Source: Trebonia sp036501515
Lineage (GTDB): Bacteria; Actinomycetota; Actinomycetes; Streptosporangiales; Streptosporangiaceae
Assembly (NCBI GenBank): GCA_036501515.1
Contig: DASYAD010000472.1
Span: 1-64,000 of the forward strand
Length of the DNA: 64,000 nt
Direction: 5' to 3'
Position numbers and translations under genes: made by a program. This document shows positions 33,116 through 41,347 of the stretch, one piece after another. Below the pieces are notes generated by a model. The model was not told where the DNA came from, did no database searches, and was given only the letters and a program-made list of their open reading frames with translations. Positions within the stretch are counted from its first letter, which is position 1, and each line of letters begins with the position of its first letter.

Positions 33116-33568
33116 TCAACCCTGATACTTCTGCACTAGCGCGCCGAGGGCGGGCAGTGCTGCTTTCACGTGCTTGACCGCGCTGCCGCGGACCGTGTTG
33201 TAGGCCTTGACGATCGTGGCGCGGCCGGACTGGTCGCGGCGCTCGTCGGTGATCGCGAGCAGCGCCTCCGCCACCACGTCCTCGCGGGCGCCCAGGTAGC
33301 CGCCGAAGTCGCCGCTGTCGGCCGGGAACTGCTCGCTGAACTCCGCCCAGTACGGCTGGAGGGCTTCCGCCACTTCGGGCAGCAGGCTCTCGATCATGAC
33401 CCGGATGTGGCCCGCGTCGAACGTCCGCACGGTCTTGTACGCGATCTTGACCGCGGTGCCGGTGATACCCGACATCTCGGCCACCTCGCCGTCGACCAGA
33501 TCCTGGCCGTCGGCGACGACCCGCGGCCTGATGTCCGGTGCGAGCAGCGTTTCCTGCAGCGTTGGCAT
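33116..33568 (-). CDS. DUF6918 family protein
   Basis: 150-residue, wholly helical small protein beginning MPTLQETLLAPDIRPRVVAD, the typical start of the actinobacterial DUF6918 family, with the internal segment GTAVKIAYKTVRTFDAGHIR and FGGYLGAREDVVAEALLAIT. The function of the family is unknown. No membrane helix or signal peptide is visible. It is transcribed towards the kinase and lies 104 bp upstream of it, divergent from the FAA hydrolase gene. Confidence 0.85.
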   Translation of the reverse strand: MPTLQETLLAPDIRPRVVADGQDLVDGEVAEMSGITGTAVKIAYKTVRTFDAGHIRVMIESLLPEVAEALQPYWAEFSEQFPADSGDFGGYLGAREDVVAEALLAITDERRDQSGRATIVKAYNTVRGSAVKHVKAALPALGALVQKYQG

Positions 33569-33704
33569 GGCGTGGCCTGGTCCCCTTCCGTCCGGTTCAC
33601 CGCTACGATCCGACGGCTACGGTACCGGGCCGCGCGCCGGCGCCGCCGGATTGTGGCGATATGTTGACTACCGGCTTGTCCACGACAGGAAAGGCAGCAC
33701 TCCC

Positions 33705-34523
33705 ATGCGCTATGCGTCCAGCTACGACAAGAGCGGCACGCCCGTTGTCGCCGAACTCCAGGGCGACCAGCTGGTCCCGCTCGCCGGGCTGGCGGAGCTC
33801 GGCGCTGACACCACCGCCGAGGTCCTGGCGGCGGCGGAACGCCGGCAGGCGGACGCGTTCCCCGTAGCCGGCGCCCGGCTGCGCCCGGTCGTGCCGGCCC
33901 CGGCCAAGGTCATCTGTGTCGGCCTGAACTACAAGGCGCACATCGAGGAGACCGGGCGCGGCGACTCCGACTATCCCGTGCTCTTCCCCAAGTTCGCCAG
34001 CAGCCTGACCGGCCCGTACGCGGAGCTGGCGCTGCCCGGTGAGTCGGCCAAGGTCGACTACGAGGGCGAGCTCACCGTGGTCATCGGCAAGCCGGGCCGC
34101 CGGATCAGCGAGGCCGACGCGGCCGCGCACGTGCTCGGCTACACCGTTGCCAACGACATCTCCATGCGCGACTACCAGTACAAGACCCACCAGTGGATGC
34201 AGGGCAAGGCCTGGGACGCCTGCACGCCGGTCGGCCCCTACCTGGTCACCCCCGACGAGGTGGACGTCAGCGAACAGACCATCTCCACCACCGTCAACGG
34301 TGAGAAGGTCCAGGACTCGTCGATCTCGCTGCTGATCTTCTCGATCCCGCGGCTGATCGCCACCATCTCCGACTTCACCGAGCTGCGCACCGGGGACCTG
34401 ATCCTCACCGGCACGCCGTCCGGTGTCGGCGCCCGCCGCACCCCGCCGCTGTTCCTGAAGTCGGGGGACGTGGTCACGGTCGAGGTGACCGGGGTCGGCG
34501 CGCTCCGCAACACGATCGCCTAG
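33705..34523 (+). CDS. Fumarylacetoacetate hydrolase family protein
   Basis: 272-residue FAH-domain enzyme. The metal-binding core is clear: ICVGLNYKAHIEETGRGDSD, VDYEGELTVVIGKPGRRIS (Glu ligands), YTVANDISMRDYQ (Asp ligand) and LRTGDLILTGTPSGVGARR. These enzymes hydrolyse C-C bonds of acylpyruvates or decarboxylate/isomerise aromatic ring-cleavage products. The ATG at 33705 follows AGGAAAGG. A carboxymuconolactone-decarboxylase-like gene follows by 11 bp, so the pair probably belongs to an aromatic acid or related catabolic step (inference). It is distinct from the fumarylacetoacetase at 22.8 kb. Confidence 0.9.
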   Translation: MRYASSYDKSGTPVVAELQGDQLVPLAGLAELGADTTAEVLAAAERRQADAFPVAGARLRPVVPAPAKVICVGLNYKAHIEETGRGDSDYPVLFPKFASSLTGPYAELALPGESAKVDYEGELTVVIGKPGRRISEADAAAHVLGYTVANDISMRDYQYKTHQWMQGKAWDACTPVGPYLVTPDEVDVSEQTISTTVNGEKVQDSSISLLIFSIPRLIATISDFTELRTGDLILTGTPSGVGARRTPPLFLKSGDVVTVEVTGVGALRNTIA

Positions 34524-34534
34524 CGGCGGCGGAG

Positions 34535-35305
34535 GTGAGTGCCGAGCCCGGCTCCAGCCAGGCACCCGCGTTCGAGAACTGGCCGCCCCGGCTTGACCTG
34601 ATCGCGCCCGCGGACCTGGACGACGCCCAGCGCACCTTGTACGAGGCCATCACCGGCGGCCCGCGGGCCAGTCAGGCCGGCACCGTGCCGATCACCGACG
34701 AGGCGGGCCGCCTGCTCGGCCCGTTCGCCGTCATGCTGCTGACGCCGGAGGTCGGCCAGGCCGTGCAGCAGGTCGGCGCGAAGATCCGGTTCGCCGCCGC
34801 GCTGACCGGCCGGGAACGCGAGCTCGCGATCCTGGCGGTCGCGGGCACGCTGCGCAGCGATTTCGAGCGGCTGGCGCACGAGCCGGCCGCCCGCGCCCTG
34901 GGGCTGACCCAGGCACAGGTCAACGCGGTGCTGTCCGGGCGGGCGCCGGACGGCCTGTCCGCCGACGAGGCCGTGGTCTGCCGCCTCGCCCGGCTGATGA
35001 CGGCCGACCGCAACCTCGCCGACGAGGACTACCACGGTGCGGTGGCCGCGCTCGGCCGGGAACGCCTGGCGGAGCTGACCTGGCTGGTCGGCTACTACTC
35101 GGCCCTCGCGCTGGCGCTGGCCGTGTTCCGTCCGCTCGTGCCCGGGTCGTTCACGGCCGCCCATACCGCCGTCGGCGGGCCAGCTGAGACCGGGCCAGCT
35201 GAGACCGGGGCGGCTGAGACCTTGGCGGCCGGGTCCGGGGCGGCCGGGTCCGGGGCGGCCGGGTCAGGGCCGTCTGCGGGCGAGGAGGGGGCGGCGGGCC
35301 GGTGA
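34535..35305 (+). CDS. Carboxymuconolactone decarboxylase family protein
   Basis: 256-residue alpha-helical CMD-like protein. The core covers about 20-205, with LTGRERELAILAVAGTLRSD followed by FERLAHEPAARALGL, the usual SDFEWxxHExxA motif; there is no CxxC, so it is not an AhpD-type peroxidase. The last 45 residues are an Ala/Glu/Gly tail made of AETG and AAGSG repeats that continue beyond the fold. The GTG at 34535 lies directly after a GGCGGAG stretch, rather close for a ribosome binding site, and translation may be coupled to the upstream FAA hydrolase gene. Confidence 0.87.
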   Translation: MSAEPGSSQAPAFENWPPRLDLIAPADLDDAQRTLYEAITGGPRASQAGTVPITDEAGRLLGPFAVMLLTPEVGQAVQQVGAKIRFAAALTGRERELAILAVAGTLRSDFERLAHEPAARALGLTQAQVNAVLSGRAPDGLSADEAVVCRLARLMTADRNLADEDYHGAVAALGRERLAELTWLVGYYSALALALAVFRPLVPGSFTAAHTAVGGPAETGPAETGAAETLAAGSGAAGSGAAGSGPSAGEEGAAGR

Positions 35306-35332
35306 GCGCCGGCCCGGCTGTCAGCTGAGCCG

Positions 35333-36256
35333 TTAGCTGAGCCGCCAGTGCAGGCCAGCGAGCTTCAGGATGGTGGCCCTGAAGTCTTCTGGCGGCTGCA
35401 GCGACGGCTCGTCCTTGCCGTTTACCCGCAGGGTCAGCACGCCGCAGGCGCCGGGGCCGTAAGCCTGCGCAACGACCGACCCGTCGGCGGCACGGAATGA
35501 CAGCGCGAACTGCCCGGGGCCCATGGGGCAGGGGACGTCGGTGCCGGACGTGGCGACCGGCAGGGTGTCGAGGTAGGCCGCCAGCCGTCGCACGGCCGCC
35601 GCCGTCGTGACCGTGGCGGGCCCCGGGTTTCCTGGCCAGGTCCCGGCCGGCGTGATCGTCACGCGGACGGCCGTCGCCGTGATAACCTCGGCGGCCGGGC
35701 GCGGCGGCTGCCAGCTGACCATTGCGGCCGCCATGATCACCGTCGTCCCGTCGCCCGAGTCGTAGAACTGCACGTTCAGCTCGCGCTGCGGCAGAACACC
35801 GGGAACGGCGGGCAGCGTGTAGAGGGTGCTCCAGCTCGGCGGGCCGATGATCACGTCCTGGCGGGCGAAGCCGCGCGCGATGTGCGCCTTCTCCCAAGCC
35901 TGCAGCGCCGTCGGGGCTCCGCTGGCCCGCCAGTACCCGGTGGCGTCGGCCTGCGCGGTGGAGTTCAGCCCCATCGTCGGCGACCCGCTGGGCAGCGCTG
36001 GCTGCCTGGCCAGCCGGACCGCGCCCGGCGGCGGCACGAAGTCGCTCAGGATCGCCTTGGCGTCGGCCGCCGCTCGATGCTGCGCCGCACCGGGCGGCAC
36101 AGCGGTGACCGCCGTTCCCGTGGACGCCGCCTGGCCGGCTGACGTCGCCGTGCGGGTCGGCGGCGGCTGAGCCGGCGCCGGGACCGCCGTGCCGCACGCC
36201 ACCGTGAGCAGCGCCGCGGGGAGGAGGACGAAGGTGACCGTCTCGCTCAGCCTCAT
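35333..36256 (-). CDS. Putative lipoprotein of unknown function
   Basis: 307-residue exported protein. The start MRLSETVTFVLLPAALLTVA followed by Cys21 is a lipoprotein signal peptide with lipobox LTVAC. A Pro/Thr/Ala-rich linker (about 22-65) precedes a soluble domain that contains YWRASGAPTALQAWEKAHIA and VQFYDSGDGTTVIMAAAMVS, read as an extracellular alpha/beta domain without a recognised family. The ATG at 36256 was preferred because it begins the signal peptide; upstream in-frame sequence lacks homology. It is divergent from a small membrane protein gene, 57 bp away. Confidence 0.78.
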   Translation of the reverse strand: MRLSETVTFVLLPAALLTVACGTAVPAPAQPPPTRTATSAGQAASTGTAVTAVPPGAAQHRAAADAKAILSDFVPPPGAVRLARQPALPSGSPTMGLNSTAQADATGYWRASGAPTALQAWEKAHIARGFARQDVIIGPPSWSTLYTLPAVPGVLPQRELNVQFYDSGDGTTVIMAAAMVSWQPPRPAAEVITATAVRVTITPAGTWPGNPGPATVTTAAAVRRLAAYLDTLPVATSGTDVPCPMGPGQFALSFRAADGSVVAQAYGPGACGVLTLRVNGKDEPSLQPPEDFRATILKLAGLHWRLS

Positions 36257-36313
36257 GCCGCTTAGACGCGGGCCAGGCGACGGCGGTTCCGCCCGTTCAC
36301 TAGGCTCGCTGGC

Positions 36314-36796
36314 GTGGGTTACCAGCCGGGAATGTGGCACGACTTCGGGGTAACGGTCGGCGGCCTGGCCGGCGGCCTCACCGGACTGCTGTTCGTCGCG
36401 GTGTCGATCAAGAGCGCCGCGCTGGCCAGTTCGCGCAGCCTGCGTTCGCGTGCCGCGCAGACCCTGGTCTTGTTCATGACGTCGGCCCTGGCCGCCCTCG
36501 CCCTGGTGGCCCCGCAGCCAGGGGGCGCGCTCGGCGGCGAGCTGGTGGGACTGGCCGCCGTCGCCGGCGCGGCGCTGTTCGTTCTGGACAGGCGCGGCGG
36601 TCACGACCAGGCCAACCGGGTCGCCAGGTACATCGAACGGGCCTCGCCGAACACGATCACGCCGATGCTGTTCGGGGTGGCGGGCCTCACGTACCTGGCG
36701 GCGGAGGGCGGCGGCCTCTACTGGCTGATACCGGCGGCCGTGGCCAGCCTGGCCGGGGGAGTGGTCAACGCCTGGCTGTTCCTGGTCAAAGTCTGA
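36314..36796 (+). CDS. Small integral membrane protein
   Basis: 160-residue protein with four to five hydrophobic helices (about 12-32, 48-64, 73-90, 113-130 and 135-156), separated by short polar loops; the longest loop (DRRGGHDQANRVARYIERAS) is basic and probably cytoplasmic. Similar short polytopic proteins starting with a GxWHDFxVTVGGxAGxLxGLLFVA pattern are common in actinobacteria, without known function. GTG start at 36314. Confidence 0.75.
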   Translation: MGYQPGMWHDFGVTVGGLAGGLTGLLFVAVSIKSAALASSRSLRSRAAQTLVLFMTSALAALALVAPQPGGALGGELVGLAAVAGAALFVLDRRGGHDQANRVARYIERASPNTITPMLFGVAGLTYLAAEGGGLYWLIPAAVASLAGGVVNAWLFLVKV

Positions 36797-36835
36797 CGGG
36801 CTTACCTGGTCGGTCCCGGCACCTGCCCGAGCGGC

Positions 36836-39250
36836 CTACTCGAGGTCGTCCACCGGCGTGCCGAGCTGACGGAACAGGGCCGACATCAGGCCGCGGACGG
36901 CGCGCGTGGTGGGCTGCGCGAACAGTTCGGAGCACAGGTCCCGCAGCCCCGTGCGGTGCCATTCCGTCAGCGAGACCATCCGGCCCCCCTGTTCCACGTG
37001 GTCGGGGAAGCTGTTGAAGATGTCCCAGCTGTCGACCGCGGTCTCACCGTCTCGCAGCAGTTCGGCGATGGCCCGCCGGGACGCGGCGGCGGCGTCGGCC
37101 GCCCGCGTCGCCCCGGTCGGCCCCGCGAGCAGCGTGTGGTCGCCGTTGAGCCGGAACCGGTGACCCAGGTGCCCCGAGGAGACGACCAGCGAGTTCTTGT
37201 TGAGGTACTCGTGCGCGACCTTTACCGCCAGCTGGACGGTGCCGCTGCGGAGCATGACCAGGTAAGCCTGGTACGCCGCGTGCCGTTCGGCGTCGCTGCC
37301 GCCGATGACCCCGCTGGCCGCGATGCGCTCCTCCGGTGCCTTGATGTCGGCCACGTCCTGCGCGTCCCAGGGCGGATCCGCCACCCCGCCGGCCCGGGTC
37401 CCCGGCATGCCGCCGAGCCTGGCCGCGGACCTGGCCGCGGCCCGGTCGTAGTGGCCCGGACCATGCAGCAGCGGCTGCCGCTGCACCGTCAGCGTGTCGA
37501 GGACATCGCGGACGGGGTAGTCCACGCCGTGGCCGGCCAGCCACTCGATGTACCACTGGATCACCAGGGTCTTGTTGATGAGGTGGCCGGCGGCGAACGA
37601 GTCCTGCAGGAAGTGGTCGGCGTAGCCGGCGCAGATCCGCGCCCGCTGCCTGAGGGTTTCCCGCTCGGGTCCGGTTGACGCGGCCGACCGTTCGATCAGC
37701 TCGCGTGCCATCAGGTGGAACGAGTGCCAGCGGTACCAGGAGAACGGCGCGAAGTGACCGGAGTTGCGGGCCAGGACGGCGGCGTACCGGTGCGCGGGGG
37801 TGAAGCCCTGCTGCCGTCCGAGGTTGCTGATCGCCGCGATCTCGGCGGTCTCCGCCAGCGGCCCGAGCAGCGGGTAGCGCAGCGACCCGGGCAGCAGCCG
37901 GGGCGGCGCGGCCAGCCGCGGCAGCGGCAGCATGCCGCGCGCCGCCTGCGGCCTGGGGGGCCGGCCCAGCTCGGCGATGCTCCAGCTGCGCACCGACTGG
38001 ATCAGCGGCCCGATGAAGCCGGCTGGTGCGGTCTCGATTTCCTCCGGCCGCCCGAGGTAGTCGGGCAGCACGTTCAGCTCGCCGAGGGTCAGCACGAGGC
38101 CGCTGCCCGGCAGCCGCACCGTCTCGATTCCGGGGTCCAGCGCGCGCAGCCGCTCTTCGTCCGGCTCCTTCGGGGAGCGGCCCAGCTCGGTGAGCACGTC
38201 GCGGTAGGCGCTGACCGGCTTCTGATCGCCGTCGGCGGCGGCACGGACCCGGGCCGGGTCGACGTCGCCGAGCATGGAGTGCTCCCAGGCCATGTACCGC
38301 TGCACCACCGGAACCGGCCCGGCCGCGCGTTGCCCGGCCGCCCCGTGCTGCCCGGCCCGTTGCTGCGCCGTCCTGGGTTCAGCTGCCCGTCGCTGCGCGG
38401 CCCGGTGTCCAGCCGCTCGTTGCTGCGCCGTCCTGGGTTCAGCTGCCCGTCGCTGCGCCGCCCTGGGTCCAGCTGCCCGTCGCTGCGCGGCCCACGCTGC
38501 CGACCCGTCGCCGAACACGTAGCCGCGTCCCGCGACGAAGGCGTCAGCCGCCGCGTCGGCCGCCTGCTCCTGCGCGGTCCCCGGCGGCAGCACCGCGAAC
38601 GCGGGCGCCTCAGCAGGACCGGCGAACGCGGGCGAGGCTGCCAGCCTGCCGAACGCAGGGGCGTTAGCCAGGCCGGTGAGCGCGGGGTCGTCAGCCGGGT
38701 CATCAAACGCGGGGTCGTCACCGAGGTTATCGAGCGCGGGGTCGTCAGCCGGGTCATCAAACGCGGGGTCGTCACCGGGGCCATCGAACGCGGGGGCGCT
38801 AGCCGGGTCATCAAACGCGGGGTCGTCACCGACGTTATCGAGCGCGGGGTCGGCAGCCGGGTCATCAAACGCGGGGTCGTCACCGAGGTTATCGAGCGCG
38901 GGGGCGCTAGCCAGGCCATCGGACGCGGGCGAATTTGCCGGGCGGCCGGACGCGGGCGCGCCCGCCGGGCGGGCGAGTCCGGTGGACTGCTGCACGACGT
39001 GCGCGACCTCGTGCGCGAGCAGCCAGAGACCGTCGCGGGTGCCCGGACGGAACTGCCCGGCGGCGAAGTAGATGTCCGATCCCGCGGTGAACGCGCGCGC
39101 TCCCAGCGCGCGGCACGCCTGGTCGGCTTCGACGCCGCGGTGCACGCGGACCGCGGTGAAGTCGACTCCCGCGGCGACGTAACGCTCACGGAAGAGATCC
39201 GCCAGTGTCGGCAAAAATCCGCCCCCCAAAGGACCGAGTACCGCGCCCAT
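36836..39250 (-). CDS. DUF4157 (eCIS-type core) protein with repeat linkers and a C-terminal zinc-hydrolase-like domain
   Basis: 804-residue protein. The N-terminal 90 residues are a DUF4157 domain: GVDFTAVRVHRG, ARAFTAGSDIYFAAGQF, and the metal-binding LLAHEVAHVVQQ (HEVAH about 80-84). DUF4157 proteins are associated with extracellular contractile injection systems as cargo or leader domains. Then comes an acidic linker of 18-residue DDPAFDDPA units, a basic-polar linker of 10-residue AQRRAAEPRT units, and from about residue 310 a folded domain containing ARICAGYADHFLQDSFAAGH (about 535-555), which resembles the His/Asp metal site of phospholipase-C/P1-type zinc hydrolases. ATG 39250 was preferred to GTG 39262 on spacing to AGGTGGG. 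No eCIS structural genes are in the window. Confidence 0.8.
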   Translation of the reverse strand: MGAVLGPLGGGFLPTLADLFRERYVAAGVDFTAVRVHRGVEADQACRALGARAFTAGSDIYFAAGQFRPGTRDGLWLLAHEVAHVVQQSTGLARPAGAPASGRPANSPASDGLASAPALDNLGDDPAFDDPAADPALDNVGDDPAFDDPASAPAFDGPGDDPAFDDPADDPALDNLGDDPAFDDPADDPALTGLANAPAFGRLAASPAFAGPAEAPAFAVLPPGTAQEQAADAAADAFVAGRGYVFGDGSAAWAAQRRAAGPRAAQRRAAEPRTAQQRAAGHRAAQRRAAEPRTAQQRAGQHGAAGQRAAGPVPVVQRYMAWEHSMLGDVDPARVRAAADGDQKPVSAYRDVLTELGRSPKEPDEERLRALDPGIETVRLPGSGLVLTLGELNVLPDYLGRPEEIETAPAGFIGPLIQSVRSWSIAELGRPPRPQAARGMLPLPRLAAPPRLLPGSLRYPLLGPLAETAEIAAISNLGRQQGFTPAHRYAAVLARNSGHFAPFSWYRWHSFHLMARELIERSAASTGPERETLRQRARICAGYADHFLQDSFAAGHLINKTLVIQWYIEWLAGHGVDYPVRDVLDTLTVQRQPLLHGPGHYDRAAARSAARLGGMPGTRAGGVADPPWDAQDVADIKAPEERIAASGVIGGSDAERHAAYQAYLVMLRSGTVQLAVKVAHEYLNKNSLVVSSGHLGHRFRLNGDHTLLAGPTGATRAADAAAASRRAIAELLRDGETAVDSWDIFNSFPDHVEQGGRMVSLTEWHRTGLRDLCSELFAQPTTRAVRGLMSALFRQLGTPVDDLE
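38358..38477. repeat. 30-bp in-frame minisatellite in the DUF4157 gene
   Basis: Four consecutive 30-bp units (38358, 38388, 38418, 38448) and a partial fifth encode AQRRAAEPRT-like decapeptides on the minus strand. Units one and three are almost identical, suggesting a 60-bp higher-order duplication. Confidence 0.85.
38636..38905. repeat. 54-bp in-frame minisatellite in the DUF4157 gene
   Basis: Four well-conserved 54-bp units start at 38690, 38744, 38798 and 38852, with a degenerate unit at 38636-38689. Each encodes an 18-residue acidic block of the form DNLGDDPAFDDPADDPAL on the minus strand. Confidence 0.9.
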
Positions 39251-39804
39251 CCGGCCGCCCACCTGCTTAGACGCTACCTGATCCCATCGTGCCGCGATGG
39301 CTGGCCGGCCCGGGCGAACACCCGCTTAACGGCGGGTACACATACCGTACGGGACGGCGCGCGAATCGGCCGGCGTCGTGCCGAAGGAAGGAAGATGCCC
39401 CGCACCGTGCGCCCCGCGCGCCCCACGCAGGTCTGGGTCCTCGCGGCGCCTGCCCGCGCGGTAATGCAACGTGGAAAGATTTTTCTAAATGGAAACTCAT
39501 CTGGACTATTCTCGAAAAAAGCTCCAAGATCTTTTGCTGCTCGTTACCCCTGAGAGAACTGAGCTCCGTGTGGTGCTTGGGGGTGCGTGGCGGGCGGCTG
39601 ACGGGCTGAAGCGCCGGCGGGCCGGCGGGCGGGCAGGCTGGCTGGGTGGCAGGGTGGCTGTCTGGGGCGCGCGGCGGGCGGCTGAAGGGCTGGCTGGAGG
39701 CTGGCGGGACGGGCTGGCGGTGACTGCGGGGACAGCTGGGACCAGGGCGGCGCGCAGAGGCGGTGCGGCCGGTCCCCGGGCGCCGTTTCGGCTAGGGTCC
39801 AAGG
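39251..39804. other. Gene-free region between the DUF4157 and metallophosphoesterase genes
   Basis: No convincing frame on either strand. 39251-39460 is ordinary GC-rich DNA and should carry the promoter of the DUF4157 gene. 39465-39560 is a sharp AT-rich island. From 39590 to 39740 the plus strand consists of GGCGGGC/GGCTGGCTGGGTGG-like G-rich irregular repeats, like the stretch at 3.0-3.4 kb. Confidence 0.5.
39472..39526. repeat. Possible diverged third copy of the 55-bp element
   Basis: An AT-rich block of exactly 55 bp starting TGGAAAG and ending AAAAAGCTCCA, thus with ends resembling TGGAAAC...AAAAGTTTCCA of the copies at 2852 and 8960. The interior does not match them. The same length and end sequence, and a location in a gene-free gap, suggest a distant relative, but chance is not excluded. 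Confidence 0.3.
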
Positions 39805-40578
39805 ATGACTTCAACGGCGGACAGCGTCGCGGTCCTGGCTGACATTCACGGGGTGCTGCCGGTCCTCGACGCGGTGCTTGCGGAGCCCGAGGTGCGGGCG
39901 GCCGATCTGATCGTGGTCTGCGGCGACATCGCCGCCGGGCCGCAGCCGGCCGAGGTGCTCGACCGGCTGACCGAACTGGACAACGCCGTGCTGGTGCGCG
40001 GCAACGCCGACCGCGACCTGGTGGCCATCGCCCGCGGCGCGTACCCGGACGGCGAGAAGCCCTGGCCGGTCGACGCCTGGGCCGCGGACCAGCTTGACCC
40101 GGAGCACGTGGAGCTGCTGGCCGGGCTGCCGCACCCGGTCGTCATCGACGTGCGGGGCTTCGGGCCGGTCGCCTTCTGCCACGGGACCCCGCGTGACGAC
40201 AACGAGGTGGTGCTTGTCGACACCCGGCTCGAGCGCTGGGCCGAGGCGTTCGAAGGCCTGCCTGAGGAGGTGCGGACGGTGGTCTGCGGGCACACCCACA
40301 TGCCGTTCGCCCGGCTCGTCGACCGCCGCCTGGTCGTCAACCCGGGCAGCATCGGCATGCCCTACGGGCGGCCGGGCGGCCATTGGGCGCTGCTGCGGAA
40401 CGGTGCCGTGGCGCTGCATCGGGTCGAGATCGACGTCGACGCGGCCGTCGCCGCCGTCGTGGCCGGCTCCGCCTACCCCGACGCCGCCGCCTGGGCCGAC
40501 GAGTACATCAGGGCGCGGTCGAGCGACGCCGACGCGGTCACCGCGTTCGGGCCGCGCGACGGGCGCCGCGCCTGCTGA
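39805..40578 (+). CDS. Metallophosphoesterase (YfcE/MJ0936-like)
   Basis: 257-residue calcineurin-like phosphoesterase. Metal ligands follow the family pattern: Asp13 and His15 in VLADIHG, Asp41 in VVCGDIAAG, Asn in VRGNADRD, and the histidines in FCHGTPRD and CGHTHMPF; VNPGSIGMPYGRPGGHWALL is the usual end of YfcE-like folds. It probably hydrolyses a small phosphodiester or phosphomonoester. ATG at 39805 follows the word AAGG. The nearest downstream gene on the opposite strand is convergent. Confidence 0.9.
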   Translation: MTSTADSVAVLADIHGVLPVLDAVLAEPEVRAADLIVVCGDIAAGPQPAEVLDRLTELDNAVLVRGNADRDLVAIARGAYPDGEKPWPVDAWAADQLDPEHVELLAGLPHPVVIDVRGFGPVAFCHGTPRDDNEVVLVDTRLERWAEAFEGLPEEVRTVVCGHTHMPFARLVDRRLVVNPGSIGMPYGRPGGHWALLRNGAVALHRVEIDVDAAVAAVVAGSAYPDAAAWADEYIRARSSDADAVTAFGPRDGRRAC

Positions 40579-40622
40579 GGCCGTCCCTGCCGAGGGGGGA
40601 GAAACGGGACCGGTCAGTCCCG

Positions 40623-41279
40623 CTACCTGAGCCGCTCCAGGCGCGCCAGGAACTCCGCCAGGCGCGCCTCGATGACGGGCCGCAGGTCCGCGAGTTCTTC
40701 CAGGAACACCTGGGCGGGGTCGACGTCCCGCCCGGCGATCGTCACGATGACGGTGCCAGGCGGTGTCAGCAGGCGGGCCGCCCAGCAGCCGCCGTCCCGC
40801 ATGACGAGCGCGTCGCCGGCAGGCAGCCGCTCCCGGCTGACCTCGCCGGGCCGTGCGGTGCGAATCGCGACGCCCGGGTTGCATTCGGCGAGGTCGATCG
40901 CCTCCCGGAGGTCCGCGCTGATCTTGTCCGCGCTGATCTTGTCCGCGCTGACGCCGTCCATGCTGTTGTTGCCCGCGCTGATCTTGTCCGCGGCCTGGTC
41001 CTGTTCAGCGGCCGCGACGGTGGCCGCGACGGCCGCGACGGCGGCGGTGGTCACCGTGACGCCGGGACCCGCGTTGATTTCCCCGTAACGGAGGCCGATG
41101 CTCATCCAGTCGCCGTTCTGCACCTGGTACCCCGCGACCCGCACCGGCCGCAGCGCCGGCGATGCCAGCCCGAAGATGGGGCACCCGGGGCGCGGCACGA
41201 GGACCGCCGCGTCCCACCGGGCCTGCTCCCGCTGCTTTTCCGCGAACCAGCCGGCGTCACCGGCCCGTAGCACCCGCAC
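40623..41279 (-). CDS. Hypothetical protein with DKISA repeats
   Basis: 218-residue protein of unknown family. The N-terminal part (about 1-75) has MRVLRAGDAGWFAEKQREQA and a hydrophobic GYQVQNGDWMSIGLRYGEIN; the middle (about 90-130) contains three DKISA/DKISAG units from a 15-bp DNA repeat; the C-terminal 80 residues read as a compact alpha/beta region ending in a long helix (EELADLRPVIEARLAEFLAR). No signal peptide or membrane helix. Codon use matches neighbours, which supports coding. Upstream lies a strong hairpin that isolates it from the MFS gene. Confidence 0.6.
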   Translation of the reverse strand: MRVLRAGDAGWFAEKQREQARWDAAVLVPRPGCPIFGLASPALRPVRVAGYQVQNGDWMSIGLRYGEINAGPGVTVTTAAVAAVAATVAAAEQDQAADKISAGNNSMDGVSADKISADKISADLREAIDLAECNPGVAIRTARPGEVSRERLPAGDALVMRDGGCWAARLLTPPGTVIVTIAGRDVDPAQVFLEELADLRPVIEARLAEFLARLERLR

Positions 41280-41295
41280 CCGACCAGCATCGCCC

Positions 41296-41330
41296 GGCGG
41301 GGCCGGGTCTGCAAGAGACCCGGCCCCGCC
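41296..41330 (-). terminator. 15-bp perfect hairpin between the MFS and hypothetical genes
   Basis: GGCGGGGCCGGGTCT (41296-41310) and AGACCCGGCCCCGCC (41316-41330) pair perfectly around the loop GCAAG, starting 18 bp beyond the stop of the minus-strand MFS gene at 41348. No U-tract follows, as is common for terminators in high-GC actinomycetes. Confidence 0.75.
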
Positions 41331-41347
41331 CCCGTGGGCCGATGCGT

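Noticed and set aside
38358..38905. Regular repeats that might suggest a CRISPR array
   Set aside because: Units are directly adjacent without unique spacers, keep a reading frame inside a gene and are 30 and 54 bp long. They are coding minisatellites, and no cas gene is present.
37715..39553. Plus-strand frame (612 codons) with repeated RVIKRGVVT-like peptides
   Set aside because: It is the antisense of the DUF4157 minisatellites. The apparent peptide repeats only mirror the DNA repeats of the real gene.
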